35,471 nucleotides of DNA from Mongoliibacter sp. (lineage in GTDB: Bacteria > Bacteroidota > Bacteroidia > Cytophagales > Cyclobacteriaceae): positions 1 to 35,471 of the forward strand of contig NZ_REBN01000101.1 of assembly GCF_007692705.1 (NCBI RefSeq). Reading direction: 5' to 3'. The notes under the pieces are model-generated. The model was given only the letters and a program-made list of their open reading frames with translations. It ran no database searches and was not told the DNA's origin. This document shows positions 1 to 9,078 of the stretch, one piece after another. The translations under genes and the position numbers were made by a program. Every line of letters starts with the position of its first letter. Within the stretch, counting starts at the first letter, position 1.

Positions 1-72
1 CGGTATAGAACCACCTAAAACAAAAGGAAGAGAAAAACCAATCAACAAGGATATAGATTTAATAGTTTTCAT
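1..72 (-). CDS. Partial protein with signal peptide, cut by window edge
   Basis: An ATG at 72 on the minus strand opens a frame without stops to the left edge (24 codons). The peptide begins MKTIKSISLLIGFSLPF, a charged start followed by a hydrophobic run, as in a Sec signal peptide. It lies on the same strand as the hydrolase and toxin-antitoxin genes to its right, with a 134-nt gap. Nothing beyond likely export can be said. It could be a chance frame, but the signal-peptide shape argues for a real gene. Confidence 0.5.
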   Translation of the reverse strand, partial: MKTIKSISLLIGFSLPFVLGGSIP

Positions 73-206
73 TTTGATTGGGTTTATTTGGATTTAAAAT
101 TACCTAAACAATTAACTAATAGCAAATTACACTTCTCCTTTGTGGTTTATCCTAGTTGATATGGGGAAGTATATGTTTGGCACAGCCCAATAATCAAGTA
201 TGAAAT

Positions 207-1043
207 TTATACAAATATTCCCTCCAGAAACCTATTGATTTCCCCCACGTAATAAGCTCCCCAATCTCCATCACCAAAATTAAAGCCACCTAGATGTTCT
301 CCTTCAAAGAGGACAATTTCACATCTCCCGTTTACTTGTTTTTTGACATTTAAAGCATCATCATAGGTTGTGATCTGATCTAAAGTAGCTGTAAAAATCA
401 GGATAGGTATGTCGATTTTTTTTAAGCTATTGAAATACGCATTGCCATTTTCAGGAAGACTCAGGACCTTATCCTTTTGCTCAAAAGTTCTTTCGACAAT
501 CAGGGAGGGGTCAGAAACAAATCCTTCAGAAATTAGAAATTGAACCTTCCCTTTTAAGGATTCCATGGCTTTCACTGCTATTATGGTACCCATTGACAGC
601 GCCCAAATGCCAATCTCCTTATTGGGGAATTTCTCATAAATCACTTCTGCTACAGCGCTTAAGTCTATAGCAAATTCATTGTAATAAAGGCTATCCTGAT
701 CAATTTCAAAATCAGAGCTTTTCCCAAAACCTCTGTAATCAAACGTAACCACTGTATATCCATGGCTGGCCAAAATGGCTGAATGGTAAACGAAATAAGA
801 CATATTGCCTGCATCGGGATAAGCCAATAACAAGATTTTGCAATTGTCTTTTTCTGGATTAGCTGCATAGATCCACGTATGAATATCATATCCATCATAG
901 GTATGTAAATTCAAAGACTCAAAATCCAAGCCCAAAGAATCTGGTGTCCTGATATAATCTCTATTAGGGTTGATGGCATATAATTCAACAGCCAGATGAA
1001 AAATCAGTAAAAGCAAAAAATACATTTTCAAAATCATCTTCAT
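207..1043 (-). CDS. Alpha/beta-hydrolase with N-terminal signal or anchor
   Basis: A 278-aa serine hydrolase of the alpha/beta fold. Residues 1-23 form a hydrophobic export signal, so the enzyme probably acts in the periplasm or at the membrane. FDYRGFGKS (101-109) is the usual strand-turn after the oxyanion region. The nucleophile elbow reads ALSMG with Ser150, so the first glycine of GxSxG is alanine. Asp222 (LDQITT) and His250 (GEHLGG) complete a plausible triad. The substrate is not predictable; the family includes esterases, lipases and aminopeptidases. Its ATG overlaps the stop of the upstream toxin gene in an ATGA arrangement, which suggests translational coupling and cotranscription with the toxin-antitoxin pair. 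Confidence 0.85.
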   Translation of the reverse strand: MKMILKMYFLLLLIFHLAVELYAINPNRDYIRTPDSLGLDFESLNLHTYDGYDIHTWIYAANPEKDNCKILLLAYPDAGNMSYFVYHSAILASHGYTVVTFDYRGFGKSSDFEIDQDSLYYNEFAIDLSAVAEVIYEKFPNKEIGIWALSMGTIIAVKAMESLKGKVQFLISEGFVSDPSLIVERTFEQKDKVLSLPENGNAYFNSLKKIDIPILIFTATLDQITTYDDALNVKKQVNGRCEIVLFEGEHLGGFNFGDGDWGAYYVGEINRFLEGIFV

Positions 1044-1372
1044 AACAAACTTACTTTTTTTAGAAGCTCCAAAATCTGCTCTTTTGTTAAGTTATCGAGT
1101 TGTTTTTTATCATATATAGAAACAAGATAAACTACTTCGTCAACTATTTTCACAAAAGTGATTACTCGTGCCCCACCGGATTTACCTTTGCCCTTGGAAG
1201 CAATTGCAAGCCTTATTTTGTATACTTCATGCCCCATGGGGGTGCCTGATTTAGGATTTTCGCCAAGTTTATCACCAAGAGCTTTCAGATCTTCTTTTAA
1301 TGATCTGTATTTTTTGGAGAGCTTCTTGGCTTCTTTCTTAAAGTGGTCAGTAAGTTCAATATTAAAGCTCAT
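1040..1372 (-). CDS. RelE/ParE-family toxin
   Basis: A 110-aa basic protein with the RelE/ParE toxin layout. It has an N-terminal lysine-rich helical pair (about 8-35), then a beta-rich core with YKIRLAIASKGKGKSGGARV (51-70), characteristic of RelE-like interferase toxins, and a C-terminal YLVSIYDKKQ strand followed by a helix. RelE toxins of this kind usually cleave mRNA on the ribosome; that activity is inferred from family. The start overlaps the 3' end of the antitoxin gene by 11 nt, and its stop overlaps the hydrolase start by 4 nt. Antitoxin-first order with overlap is typical of type II systems. Confidence 0.85.
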   Translation of the reverse strand: MSFNIELTDHFKKEAKKLSKKYRSLKEDLKALGDKLGENPKSGTPMGHEVYKIRLAIASKGKGKSGGARVITFVKIVDEVVYLVSIYDKKQLDNLTKEQILELLKKVSLL

Positions 1373-1571
1373 CGAGGAACTCTTTAAGCGGTGTACCCTT
1401 TGTTTTTCCCTCCTGAATCAGTTTGACCTCCATAAAACCTTGTTCTAGCCCATTTAAAACTTCCTGACTCCCTTCTAAAGTCTCTTCCTTTACAGTAAGC
1501 CCTAAGTTTTTGACTAATTCGAGAAAAAAAGAATATTTATTATCTGGTATTTTTATCGTAATCTGCTTCAT
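1362..1571 (-). CDS. Antitoxin partner of the RelE-type toxin
   Basis: A small 69-aa protein beginning MKQITIKIPDNKYSFF. The start chosen is the ATG at 1571; an in-frame TTG lies at 1577. An N-terminal beta strand followed by a helical region and an acidic C-terminus (PLKEFLDEL) suits an antitoxin that wraps its toxin. The assignment rests mainly on position: it immediately precedes and overlaps the toxin gene, and is headed by its own promoter and an inverted repeat. No known DNA-binding fold is recognisable from the sequence alone. Confidence 0.75.
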   Translation of the reverse strand: MKQITIKIPDNKYSFFLELVKNLGLTVKEETLEGSQEVLNGLEQGFMEVKLIQEGKTKGTPLKEFLDEL

Positions 1572-1598
1572 GATCAAGTAGTTTTAGCTTTTTAGTAT

Positions 1599-1617
1599 AC
1601 TGTTTTTCACAAACAGT
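1599..1617. promoter_or_regulatory. Inverted repeat, candidate toxin-antitoxin operator
   Basis: Perfect 7-bp inverted repeat ACTGTTT-ttcac-AAACAGT between the predicted promoter and the antitoxin start, 28 nt upstream of the ATG. Type II antitoxins usually repress their own operon through such palindromes. The binding role is inferred. Confidence 0.5.
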
Positions 1618-1635
1618 GTTTTTGAATTAATAAAA

Positions 1636-1667
1636 TAAATATAAGAACCTTCTTTTAAGTGAACAAA
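1636..1667 (-). promoter_or_regulatory. Bacteroidota-type promoter for the toxin-antitoxin operon
   Basis: On the minus strand, TTTG (1667-1664) is followed after 20 bp by TATATTTA (1643-1636). This is a 7/8 match to the -7 element TAnnTTTG at the expected spacing from the -33 TTTG. Transcription would begin near 1629. Confidence 0.55.
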
Positions 1668-1753
1668 ATTGAAAAAGACTTGGTGCATACCCTATTACAA
1701 TGATTTTTGTTTATAATCTTATACGATCAAATAGGGCAGGCCATGGTTATTAA

Positions 1754-4084
1754 TCATATCTTCCAAAACCGCAACCTATCCTGATAACCAGGGGCATCCA
1801 ATTGAATCAGATAAATCCCTTTTGGTAATTTGGAAAATTTCTCAGATAAGTCAGCAGCTTCCAGTCCCCTGGAGAAGAAGCTCTCCCCATTCATTCCATA
1901 AACAGTTACCGAAGCATCTTTATAAGCTATGTTTGGCGGTAAGTCAAAATTGATCTGACCTGAAACGTAAGGATTGGGGTAAACCTTGGTTGATTCGGAT
2001 ACAAAATCCATATCGCCAGTTAATCTAAAGACTTCCGAAAAACTGCTTTCCCCATCCCTATCCACTTGCTCCAGTTGAAAATAAGGTTTGTCCAGCAACT
2101 TCTCAAAATAGGTATAAGTGTAACTCTGAGTTTCCTCACTTTGACCTTTGGAAGGTATTTCAGCTATCTTTTCAAACTCCAAATGCTTGTCTTTTGCCCT
2201 GTATAGAATAAATTTTTCATTATCCTTTTCCTGTGCCGTGGACCACTTCACCACAATGCTTTCTTTCTCCCAAAAGGCCATCACCTCTACCCAAGTTACT
2301 GGCAAAATAGACATTTCCCTAAAACTGCCTATGGTAAATGTCCTACCCTCTAGCTGCCCAAATTCAAGTGATCTTCTTGCCCACAAAGTATCTGCATCAA
2401 CTCCAGGAAGGTGAATACCGGGTGCTGCCTGTCCATTGCTGACAATACGAAGGTCTTCCACCTCATCCACGATTAAATTTTCTGCTGCAATATGCAATTC
2501 GATAGGATCAGGGGATGGTGAGAGTCCTGAAAATTCAAAATAACTATTCAATTGATAAAGAATAGGTGTCCCATCCGAATCATCGAACATGGGATCCCAA
2601 TTGGCACCGGGCACTTCAAAATACCGCAAAGTCAATTGTCCACCAGGTGAATTTCCTAAAAGCCGCAACCTTCTAACACCTCCCTGATAGGCATCTTCAA
2701 AAGGAAATGTGGCATTCTTTTCATTCAAAACCGGAGGCAGATTATGATAAATCAGGGTATTGAGATTGATCCATTTCCCATCGTCTAATTCATAACTCCC
2801 AGAACCATTGGTATTGATGTGTAGGTTAAATCCATCAAAATCTACTTGACCGTTTCTTTGGAAGAAATTGGATTTAATGTCCATATCAGAATTCAAAATC
2901 AATTTGCCGCCAGTTTTATTTACCTCCACTTGGTCAAAATCAAAATTGAACCCCACAGTCTGCTGTACTGCATTTCCCTCAAACCTCAGAAAGGTCGGTG
3001 CTTCCATTATATCGCCTCCCGACAACCTTGCCAAGTCTCCTGTGAGAAAAAGAGAATCCGTCAACAGTTTTTGAGCATTATTTTCAAAAATCAAGTTGTG
3101 GTATTTCTTAGGTTGGCTTGCTGCCGCCATTGTGGATCGAATCAGCCTTTGACTTCCTGTATTGGAACGGTAATACATATTGCCTTCAAGAAGAAAATTG
3201 GCGGATTCTATAATTGGATTGTTTCCAAGGAAAACAGCATTCCCTCCTACTTGAACATGAAATAAGCCTGCGGGGATGGCGTTTGTTCTTTGAAAAACCG
3301 ATAACGTAGGACCTGTTCCGGTACATTCTGAAATGAGGGTTGCCCCAGGTTCTATAATCAATTCCCCAAATGCAGCTCCTCCATTGAATTCCGCTTGGTC
3401 ATTGAAAGAAAAGGTACAGCAAATCGTGGTACCTACCGTATTTCTCTTTTGGATCACTGTACCTGACCTCACAACAAATTTGGTAGACTTAAATGGACTG
3501 TTGACCGTAAGTGTTTGACCAGGATTGGGGTCAAATATGACAGTGAACTTACTCCTCGTATTTTGAGCACTCCATGAAGCCCTGTCTACTACAGTCCGGC
3601 TATTTCCTTTAAAAATTATTGCCCCTGTAATCGGATAAATCCAGTCAATCAAAGTAAGGGCTGTGGACGATCCAACCAAAGTATAATCCGGTCCTGAACG
3701 TTCCATCAATTGAAGAGATCCATAAACTTCCAAACTGAAATTTTGCAAATTCAACTTTCTGCCAGTACCTCCTTCTGCATTGAAATAGACACTGTTCACC
3801 AATTCAGGACCCGTCAACCTTACTTCATGGCCAAAATCTAAAAATATATTGCTATCTATTCCAGGTTTTGCTACAGCGGGAGTCCAAGCTCCCCCGTCCC
3901 AAGTTTCCCAAATGGCCAAGTTGTCAAAATCCCCTGATACTATAGTTCTATAATCCCCGATTTGCAGGACGATTTGCGGAAAAGCAGTATTATTCAGACT
4001 CAGCCCGTAAAAAAATACAATAATCCAGTAAATTCGTGCCGAATGACGGGAAGCTTGGTCATATATCGTTTTCCTAAAAATCAT
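1754..4084 (-). CDS. Large T9SS-secreted surface protein
   Basis: A 776-aa secreted protein of unknown role. A hydrophobic segment at about residues 18-36 is the export signal. The following GDYRTIVSGDFDNLAIWETW and GHEVRL pattern is common at the start of Bacteroidota beta-helix-like surface proteins. The middle (about 60-590) is rich in short strands, N/G turns and statements typical of beta-solenoids. A fibronectin-like region (about 595-690, LPVTWVEVMAFW to FRL) precedes the C-terminal type A sorting domain with VYPNP at 701-705 and the ending GIYLIQL...RLRFWKI. Such proteins cross the outer membrane through the type IX system and stay surface-attached or are released. It is divergent from the DUF4105 gene, with 37 nt between starts. 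Confidence 0.85.
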   Translation of the reverse strand: MIFRKTIYDQASRHSARIYWIIVFFYGLSLNNTAFPQIVLQIGDYRTIVSGDFDNLAIWETWDGGAWTPAVAKPGIDSNIFLDFGHEVRLTGPELVNSVYFNAEGGTGRKLNLQNFSLEVYGSLQLMERSGPDYTLVGSSTALTLIDWIYPITGAIIFKGNSRTVVDRASWSAQNTRSKFTVIFDPNPGQTLTVNSPFKSTKFVVRSGTVIQKRNTVGTTICCTFSFNDQAEFNGGAAFGELIIEPGATLISECTGTGPTLSVFQRTNAIPAGLFHVQVGGNAVFLGNNPIIESANFLLEGNMYYRSNTGSQRLIRSTMAAASQPKKYHNLIFENNAQKLLTDSLFLTGDLARLSGGDIMEAPTFLRFEGNAVQQTVGFNFDFDQVEVNKTGGKLILNSDMDIKSNFFQRNGQVDFDGFNLHINTNGSGSYELDDGKWINLNTLIYHNLPPVLNEKNATFPFEDAYQGGVRRLRLLGNSPGGQLTLRYFEVPGANWDPMFDDSDGTPILYQLNSYFEFSGLSPSPDPIELHIAAENLIVDEVEDLRIVSNGQAAPGIHLPGVDADTLWARRSLEFGQLEGRTFTIGSFREMSILPVTWVEVMAFWEKESIVVKWSTAQEKDNEKFILYRAKDKHLEFEKIAEIPSKGQSEETQSYTYTYFEKLLDKPYFQLEQVDRDGESSFSEVFRLTGDMDFVSESTKVYPNPYVSGQINFDLPPNIAYKDASVTVYGMNGESFFSRGLEAADLSEKFSKLPKGIYLIQLDAPGYQDRLRFWKI

Positions 4085-4121
4085 CGTTTCAAAAAATTAA
4101 AAGCCTAATAAAATTAGTTTG

Positions 4122-5312
4122 ATGCTAGCCCAATTGAAAAAGATACTTCTGGTTTATCCGTTTATTTATTCGGTTATTTTTCTTGCTTCCGCCCAGCAAT
4201 ACCAGATCAGTTTACTCACCTGCGATCCAGGAGACGAGCTATACTCTGCATTTGGACACAGTGCAATACGGGTACAAAACAGGGCATCAGGTCAGGATCT
4301 GGTTTTCAACTATGGCACTTTCGATTTCAATACACCCTACTTTTATGTGAAGTTTACACAGCGTACTTTAGACTATATGCTCAGCATTTCCACTTTTGAG
4401 CGATTTCAAGTGGAGTACAATTATTTCCAAAGGAATATGCGTGAACAGGTATTGGACCTAAGCCCAGAGCAGGCCTCTAGACTCGTGGCCTTCCTGGAGG
4501 AGAATTATCAACCGGAGAATCGCTTCTATCGCTATGATTTCTTTTATGATAATTGTGCGACCAGGATCCGTGATGTTATGGAGGATATCCTCGGAAATCA
4601 GTTGGACTGGAACGAAGAACCGAACCCCGAACAAAAAACCTTTCGAGAGCTGATTGATGAATATGTTTATCCATTGCCTTGGGCAGATTTTGGCATCGAC
4701 CTTGCCCTTGGATCGGTAATAGATCAGTATGCGAATGAAAGAGAAAAACAGTTTTTACCGGATTACATGGAAGCTGCATTTGGCAGGGCAATGATCGTCG
4801 GTGACGGACCAACAAGGCCTCTGGTAAAAGAGGAGTCGGTTATCTTAAGTTTTCCTCCAAGGCCAAGTCAGACAGATTTATTCAACCCTTATGTATTGTG
4901 GTGGGTTTTTGCCATTGCAGTCATGGTACTTACTGTTATTGGATATAAGAAAAAGCGTATTTTCAAGGCCTTTGACATCACTTTCTTTTCAGTGTTGGGT
5001 TTATTGGGGCTATTAATTGTGATTTTGTGGTTTTTCACATTCCACTCCCAAACTAAAAATAACTGGAATATCCTCTGGGCGTTTCCCGGGCACCTTGTTT
5101 TAGCCATTGCCTTATTTCAAAAAGAAGTGAAACCATGGCTCAAAATGTACCTTCTTTTTGCTTTGATTTTAGCCAATCTGGCGTTGGTCTTTTGGGTTTT
5201 CGGAGTACAATCATTCCACCCAAGTATTGTCCCATTGTTGTTGGTCATTTTACTTAGAACCAATTTTCTATATTACAATCTGGAAAAGTTCTCAATTCAG
5301 GAATCCAAGTAA
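4122..5312 (+). CDS. DUF4105 (Lnb N-terminal domain-like) membrane protein
   Basis: A 396-aa protein starting at ATG 4122 (a TTG three bases earlier is less likely). Residues 8-24 are a signal peptide ending ASA. The exported domain carries the DUF4105 hallmarks: CDPGDELYSAFGHSAIRV (34-51, His46), FNYGTFDF (62-69) and RYDFFYDNCATRIRD (137-151, Asn144/Cys145). These His and Cys residues suggest an NlpC/P60-like papain-fold hydrolase site, which is inference. Five hydrophobic segments follow at about 256-274, 286-306, 317-333, 342-361 and 368-380. The substrate is unknown. uvrB follows after 63 nt on the same strand. Confidence 0.85.
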   Translation: MLAQLKKILLVYPFIYSVIFLASAQQYQISLLTCDPGDELYSAFGHSAIRVQNRASGQDLVFNYGTFDFNTPYFYVKFTQRTLDYMLSISTFERFQVEYNYFQRNMREQVLDLSPEQASRLVAFLEENYQPENRFYRYDFFYDNCATRIRDVMEDILGNQLDWNEEPNPEQKTFRELIDEYVYPLPWADFGIDLALGSVIDQYANEREKQFLPDYMEAAFGRAMIVGDGPTRPLVKEESVILSFPPRPSQTDLFNPYVLWWVFAIAVMVLTVIGYKKKRIFKAFDITFFSVLGLLGLLIVILWFFTFHSQTKNNWNILWAFPGHLVLAIALFQKEVKPWLKMYLLFALILANLALVFWVFGVQSFHPSIVPLLLVILLRTNFLYYNLEKFSIQESK

Positions 5313-5375
5313 TAGCTGGGGAATTCAAACTATTTTGGGGGGCAATCTTGTTATAGCTAATCAGGAAAAAAGCCT

Positions 5376-7409
5376 ATGGACTTTAAGTTACAATCAGATT
5401 ACAAGCCTACCGGAGATCAACCGGAAGCCATCAAGCAATTGGTAGCAGGGGTAAATGAAGGAGATAGGGCACAAGTACTTTTGGGGGTAACGGGGTCAGG
5501 AAAGACTTTTACGGTTGCTAACCTGATCCAGGAAGTACAAAAACCCACCCTTGTATTATGTCATAACAAGACTCTCGCTGCGCAACTTTACGGTGAATTC
5601 AAGCAGTTTTTCCCGGATAATGCAGTAGAATACTTCATTTCCTATTACGATTACTACCAGCCGGAGGCTTTTATTCCTACAAGTGGAACATATATAGAAA
5701 AAGACCTTTCTATCAATGAAGAAATTGAAAAGCTCAGGCTGAGTGCAACCTCTGCACTGCTTTCCGGCCGCAGAGATGTGATAGTCGTAGCTTCGGTATC
5801 CTGCATATATGGTATTGGAAATCCAGAAGAGTTTGGGAAAAATGTCATCCGTCTCCAAGAAGGCGATAGAATACCTAGAAACCAATTGCTTTTCAAGCTG
5901 GTGGATATTCTCTACAGCAGAACCAACCAAGAGCTGTCCCATGGAACATTCCGGGTCAAAGGAGATACGGTGGATATTTTTGTGGCTTATGCAGATTTTG
6001 GATATAGGATTTTCTTTTGGGGAGATGAAATCGAAGCGATACAACGCATAGATCCCGCTTCTGGAAAAAAACTTTCTGATGAAAAACTCATTTCTATTTT
6101 CCCTGCAAATCTATTTGTGACAGGAAGAGATGTGATAGATACTGCCATACATGAAATTCAAGACGATCTGATGGCACAGGTTTCCTTCTTCGAAAAAGAC
6201 ATGAAGCTGATCGAGGCAAAGAGACTCCGAGAGAGGACAGAGTTTGATTTGGAAATGATCCGTGAGTTGGGTTACTGTTCCGGAGTTGAGAATTACTCTA
6301 GGTATTTTGATAGAAGGAACCCAGGAACAAGGCCTTTCTGCCTTTTGGATTATTTTCCGGAAGATTATCTGATGGTCATAGATGAGAGTCATGTGACGGT
6401 TCCACAGGTTAGAGGAATGTGGGGAGGTGACCGTTCCAGGAAAGTAAACCTGGTGGATTACGGTTTCAGACTGCCCTCTGCCCTGGACAATAGGCCTTTA
6501 AATTTTGACGAATTTTCCAGTCTGATCAATCAGGTCATCTTTGTGAGTGCCACACCCGCAGATTATGAACTTGCACAAACTGAAGGCATTGTAGTAGAGC
6601 AAATCATCAGACCTACGGGACTGCTTGACCCTATAATTGATGTGAGACCAAGTGCCAATCAGATCGACGACCTTTTGGAAGAAATTGACGAAAGGATCAA
6701 ATCAGAAGCCCGTGTATTGGTCACCACTTTGACCAAAAGAATGGCAGAGGAACTTCAGAAATACCTGGAAAGAGCCGGAGTGAAAAGCCGGTATATTCAC
6801 TCGGAAGTTAAACCATTGGACAGGGTAGAAATTTTGAGAGAACTTAGATTGGGCGTTTTTGATGTGCTCGTAGGAGTAAACTTACTGAGAGAGGGTTTGG
6901 ACTTACCGGAGGTATCCCTTGTCGCCATATTGGATGCGGATAAGGAAGGTTTCTTAAGAAATGAACGTTCTCTCGTACAGACTATTGGTAGGGCTGCTAG
7001 AAATGAAAACGGAAAAGTGATCATGTATGCAGATAAAATCACGCACTCCATGCAAATGGCTATGGATGAAACCAACAGGAGAAGAAGCATACAGCTTGCT
7101 TACAATGAAAAGCATGGTATCACGCCGAAAACTATCCTTAAATCCAAAGAAAGAATCCTTGGGCAGACTAAAGTGGCTGATAGTAAACGTAATGCTAAAA
7201 TATATGGCGACACCACAAATGCAGAAGCTCTTGTGGCTGCAGATCCGCTAGTACAGTACCTCAGTAAAGACAAACTGAAAAAGCTGATCGATCAGACACA
7301 AAAACAAATGGAAAAAGCTGCCAAAGAACTGAATTTCATGGAAGCTGCACGCTTGAGAGATGAGTGGCAAGGACTCAAAAATAGGCTTGCGGAATTGGAA
7401 AGAGTATAA
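5376..7409 (+). CDS. uvrB: UvrB, excinuclease ABC subunit B
   Basis: A 677-aa full-length UvrB, the damage-verifying helicase-like subunit of nucleotide excision repair. It takes DNA from UvrA and recruits UvrC. Visible motifs are Walker A GVTGSGKT (37-44), the tyrosine-rich beta-hairpin [12 protein letters not shown] (90-101) inserted between the strands at lesions, the DESH Walker B box (336-339), motif [11 protein letters not shown] near 530, and a C-terminal UVR coiled-coil motif (about 633-668) that contacts UvrC or UvrA. Its partner uvrA lies at 29469-32285; uvrC is not in the window. Confidence 0.98.
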   Translation: MDFKLQSDYKPTGDQPEAIKQLVAGVNEGDRAQVLLGVTGSGKTFTVANLIQEVQKPTLVLCHNKTLAAQLYGEFKQFFPDNAVEYFISYYDYYQPEAFIPTSGTYIEKDLSINEEIEKLRLSATSALLSGRRDVIVVASVSCIYGIGNPEEFGKNVIRLQEGDRIPRNQLLFKLVDILYSRTNQELSHGTFRVKGDTVDIFVAYADFGYRIFFWGDEIEAIQRIDPASGKKLSDEKLISIFPANLFVTGRDVIDTAIHEIQDDLMAQVSFFEKDMKLIEAKRLRERTEFDLEMIRELGYCSGVENYSRYFDRRNPGTRPFCLLDYFPEDYLMVIDESHVTVPQVRGMWGGDRSRKVNLVDYGFRLPSALDNRPLNFDEFSSLINQVIFVSATPADYELAQTEGIVVEQIIRPTGLLDPIIDVRPSANQIDDLLEEIDERIKSEARVLVTTLTKRMAEELQKYLERAGVKSRYIHSEVKPLDRVEILRELRLGVFDVLVGVNLLREGLDLPEVSLVAILDADKEGFLRNERSLVQTIGRAARNENGKVIMYADKITHSMQMAMDETNRRRSIQLAYNEKHGITPKTILKSKERILGQTKVADSKRNAKIYGDTTNAEALVAADPLVQYLSKDKLKKLIDQTQKQMEKAAKELNFMEAARLRDEWQGLKNRLAELERV

Positions 7410-7479
7410 AAACTTTTATCCAGCAGCCCATGTCAGAATAAACCCCTTTTTCTTATTTTCAACTTTAAACCATCAATAC

Positions 7480-8136
7480 ATGACCTTACAGGATATTCAA
7501 AAAATCGCGAAGCAAGGGGAAGGTTTGAAGGTGGAGTTCAAAAAGAAAGCTGCTTTCCCGGAGAAAATTGTCCGAGAAGTCATCGCCTTGGCCAATACAG
7601 CAGGAGGTCACCTTATTATCGGCGTGGATGATGACGGTACGGTAAGTGGTCAGAAGTTTATAGAAGAAGAGGTTTTTGTGATGAAAAAGGCCATTTCGGA
7701 AATCATAAAACCAGCATTGACTTACGATATTGATATTGTAAAACTCAATGCTAAAAAAGGAGTTGCGGTATTTTCTATTTCCAAGTCAGCCAACAGACCG
7801 CATTTTTTATTGGAAGGAGAAAGAAAAAAGACATTCGTGAGGGTGGAAGACCGGAGTATCCAAGCCAGTAAGGAAGTTTGGGAAATCATAAGGAAAGGAA
7901 AAAACCCAAAAGACATTGTCTTTACATATGGCGAAAAAGAAACCATTCTCATGCGCGAACTGGGAGAACGCGAAAAGATCACTTTAAAAGAATTCCAAAA
8001 GCTGGCCAACTTACCGAGATTTGTTGCCTCTAAAACATTAGTGCGCCTGGTTTTGGCCAATGTCATCAATATCGTCCCTCAGGAAAATGAGGACTATTTT
8101 ACCTTGAAGGAAGGTCCTCTCCAAAGCGTTGATTGA
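7480..8136 (+). CDS. AlbA_2 (Schlafen AAA_4-like) domain protein
   Basis: A 218-aa protein. The frame stays open upstream into uvrB, but ATG 7480 (MTLQDIQKIAKQGEGLKVEF) fits the domain boundary. Residues 10-125 match the AlbA_2 pattern: GEGLKVEFKKK (13-23), then IVREVIALANTAGGHLIIGVDDDG (30-53) and later KTFVRVEDRS. This domain is usually described as a putative DNA- or nucleotide-binding module in regulators. The C-terminal third (about 150-215) looks like a winged-helix. No ATPase motifs are present. Its 3' end overlaps the convergent PLP-enzyme gene by 38 nt. Confidence 0.8.
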   Translation: MTLQDIQKIAKQGEGLKVEFKKKAAFPEKIVREVIALANTAGGHLIIGVDDDGTVSGQKFIEEEVFVMKKAISEIIKPALTYDIDIVKLNAKKGVAVFSISKSANRPHFLLEGERKKTFVRVEDRSIQASKEVWEIIRKGKNPKDIVFTYGEKETILMRELGEREKITLKEFQKLANLPRFVASKTLVRLVLANVINIVPQENEDYFTLKEGPLQSVD

Positions 8137-9016
8137 AACCTTTCACACCTTGAAGCCCACCGGTATGCAGGCAAAGTACTTTGCTTCCTTTTGGGAAAAA
8201 GTCTTTTTGTAATAAGTCGAAAACTCCATACATCATTTTTCCGGTGTAAACAGGATCCAATGGTATTTGAAATTTATCGTAAAATGATTTCATAAAATGA
8301 ATCAATTCTGGTTTGAACTTGCCATAACCTCCAAAATGATAGGCATCAATAATGGTAAGCATTCCTTTAGGAAGAACAGCTTCCTTTGATAACTTAGTAC
8401 GCATTTCATCATGGATAAAACTTCCCTTCAGGGAAGAGAAACCAAGCAAATCTTGCCCTGATACAATCGAACTGGCTAATCCGATAAAAGTCCCTCCAGT
8501 ACCTATACTACAAGTTACATGTGAATATTCAGTATCATTTTTATCCAAAATCTCAGCAGTTCCTTTGATGGCCAAACTATTTGTCCCTCCCTCCGGTATC
8601 AGGTAGAAATCGCCAAACCTAGCCTTAAGCCCATTCAGAAAGTCTTCCTGCTCTTTTTTCCTATAAACAGACCTGTCAACAAAGTGAAGCTCCATTCCTT
8701 TTTCCTTAGCGAATTGAAGGGTTGGATTCAAGGAAGAACTTTCTTCCCCGCGAATAACTCCGATTGCACGGAACCCTTCCTCTCTTGCTGCTGCTGCAAC
8801 TGCATGAATATGGTTTGAAAAAGCTCCTCCAAAAGTCAAAACGGTATTTTTACCTTCTTTTTTCGCTTGAATAAGATTGTATTTTAGTTTGAAAAATTTA
8901 TTCCCCGAGACCAATGGGTGAATCTGATCTAACCTAAGGATAAAAAGCCTCACCTCTTTATCTGAGAGCTGTTCAGCTTGAATTTCTTGAGTAGGAATTT
9001 GATCGTGGATCAGCAT
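8099..9016 (-). CDS. PLP-dependent ACC deaminase/D-cysteine desulfhydrase family enzyme
   Basis: A 305-aa fold-type II PLP enzyme. The start is placed at ATG 9016, because the 24 extra residues of the longer frame would overlap the rluD start region and do not match the family. SGNKFFKLKYN (37-47) holds the cofactor lysine (Lys40, equivalent to Lys51 of Pseudomonas ACC deaminase). TFGGAFSNHIHAVAAAA (61-77) and the GTGGTF loop bind substrate and phosphate, and DPVYTGKMMYG near the C-terminus is also family-typical. Members act as D-cysteine desulfhydrases or as ACC deaminases; which applies cannot be read here. Divergent from rluD with 62 nt between starts. Confidence 0.88.
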   Translation of the reverse strand: MLIHDQIPTQEIQAEQLSDKEVRLFILRLDQIHPLVSGNKFFKLKYNLIQAKKEGKNTVLTFGGAFSNHIHAVAAAAREEGFRAIGVIRGEESSSLNPTLQFAKEKGMELHFVDRSVYRKKEQEDFLNGLKARFGDFYLIPEGGTNSLAIKGTAEILDKNDTEYSHVTCSIGTGGTFIGLASSIVSGQDLLGFSSLKGSFIHDEMRTKLSKEAVLPKGMLTIIDAYHFGGYGKFKPELIHFMKSFYDKFQIPLDPVYTGKMMYGVFDLLQKDFFPKGSKVLCLHTGGLQGVKGFNQRFGEDLPSR

Positions 9017-9066
9017 AGTAATTATTGAAAAGAAGCACAAATATCCGAAACTTTCCCAAATGCCCT

Positions 9067-9074
9067 TATTTTTG
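9067..9074 (+). promoter_or_regulatory. -7 promoter element of rluD
   Basis: TATTTTTG is a perfect match to TAnnTTTG and ends only 4 nt before the rluD ATG at 9079. If used, transcription would start at or next to the start codon, giving a leaderless mRNA. No convincing -33 TTTG is seen at normal spacing. Confidence 0.5.
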
Positions 9075-9078
9075 CAGG

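Noticed and set aside
1690-1737. CCCTATT/AATAGGG as a terminator of the T9SS protein gene
   Set aside because: The loop of about 34 nt is long, the stem is only 7 bp and no T-tract follows on the minus strand.
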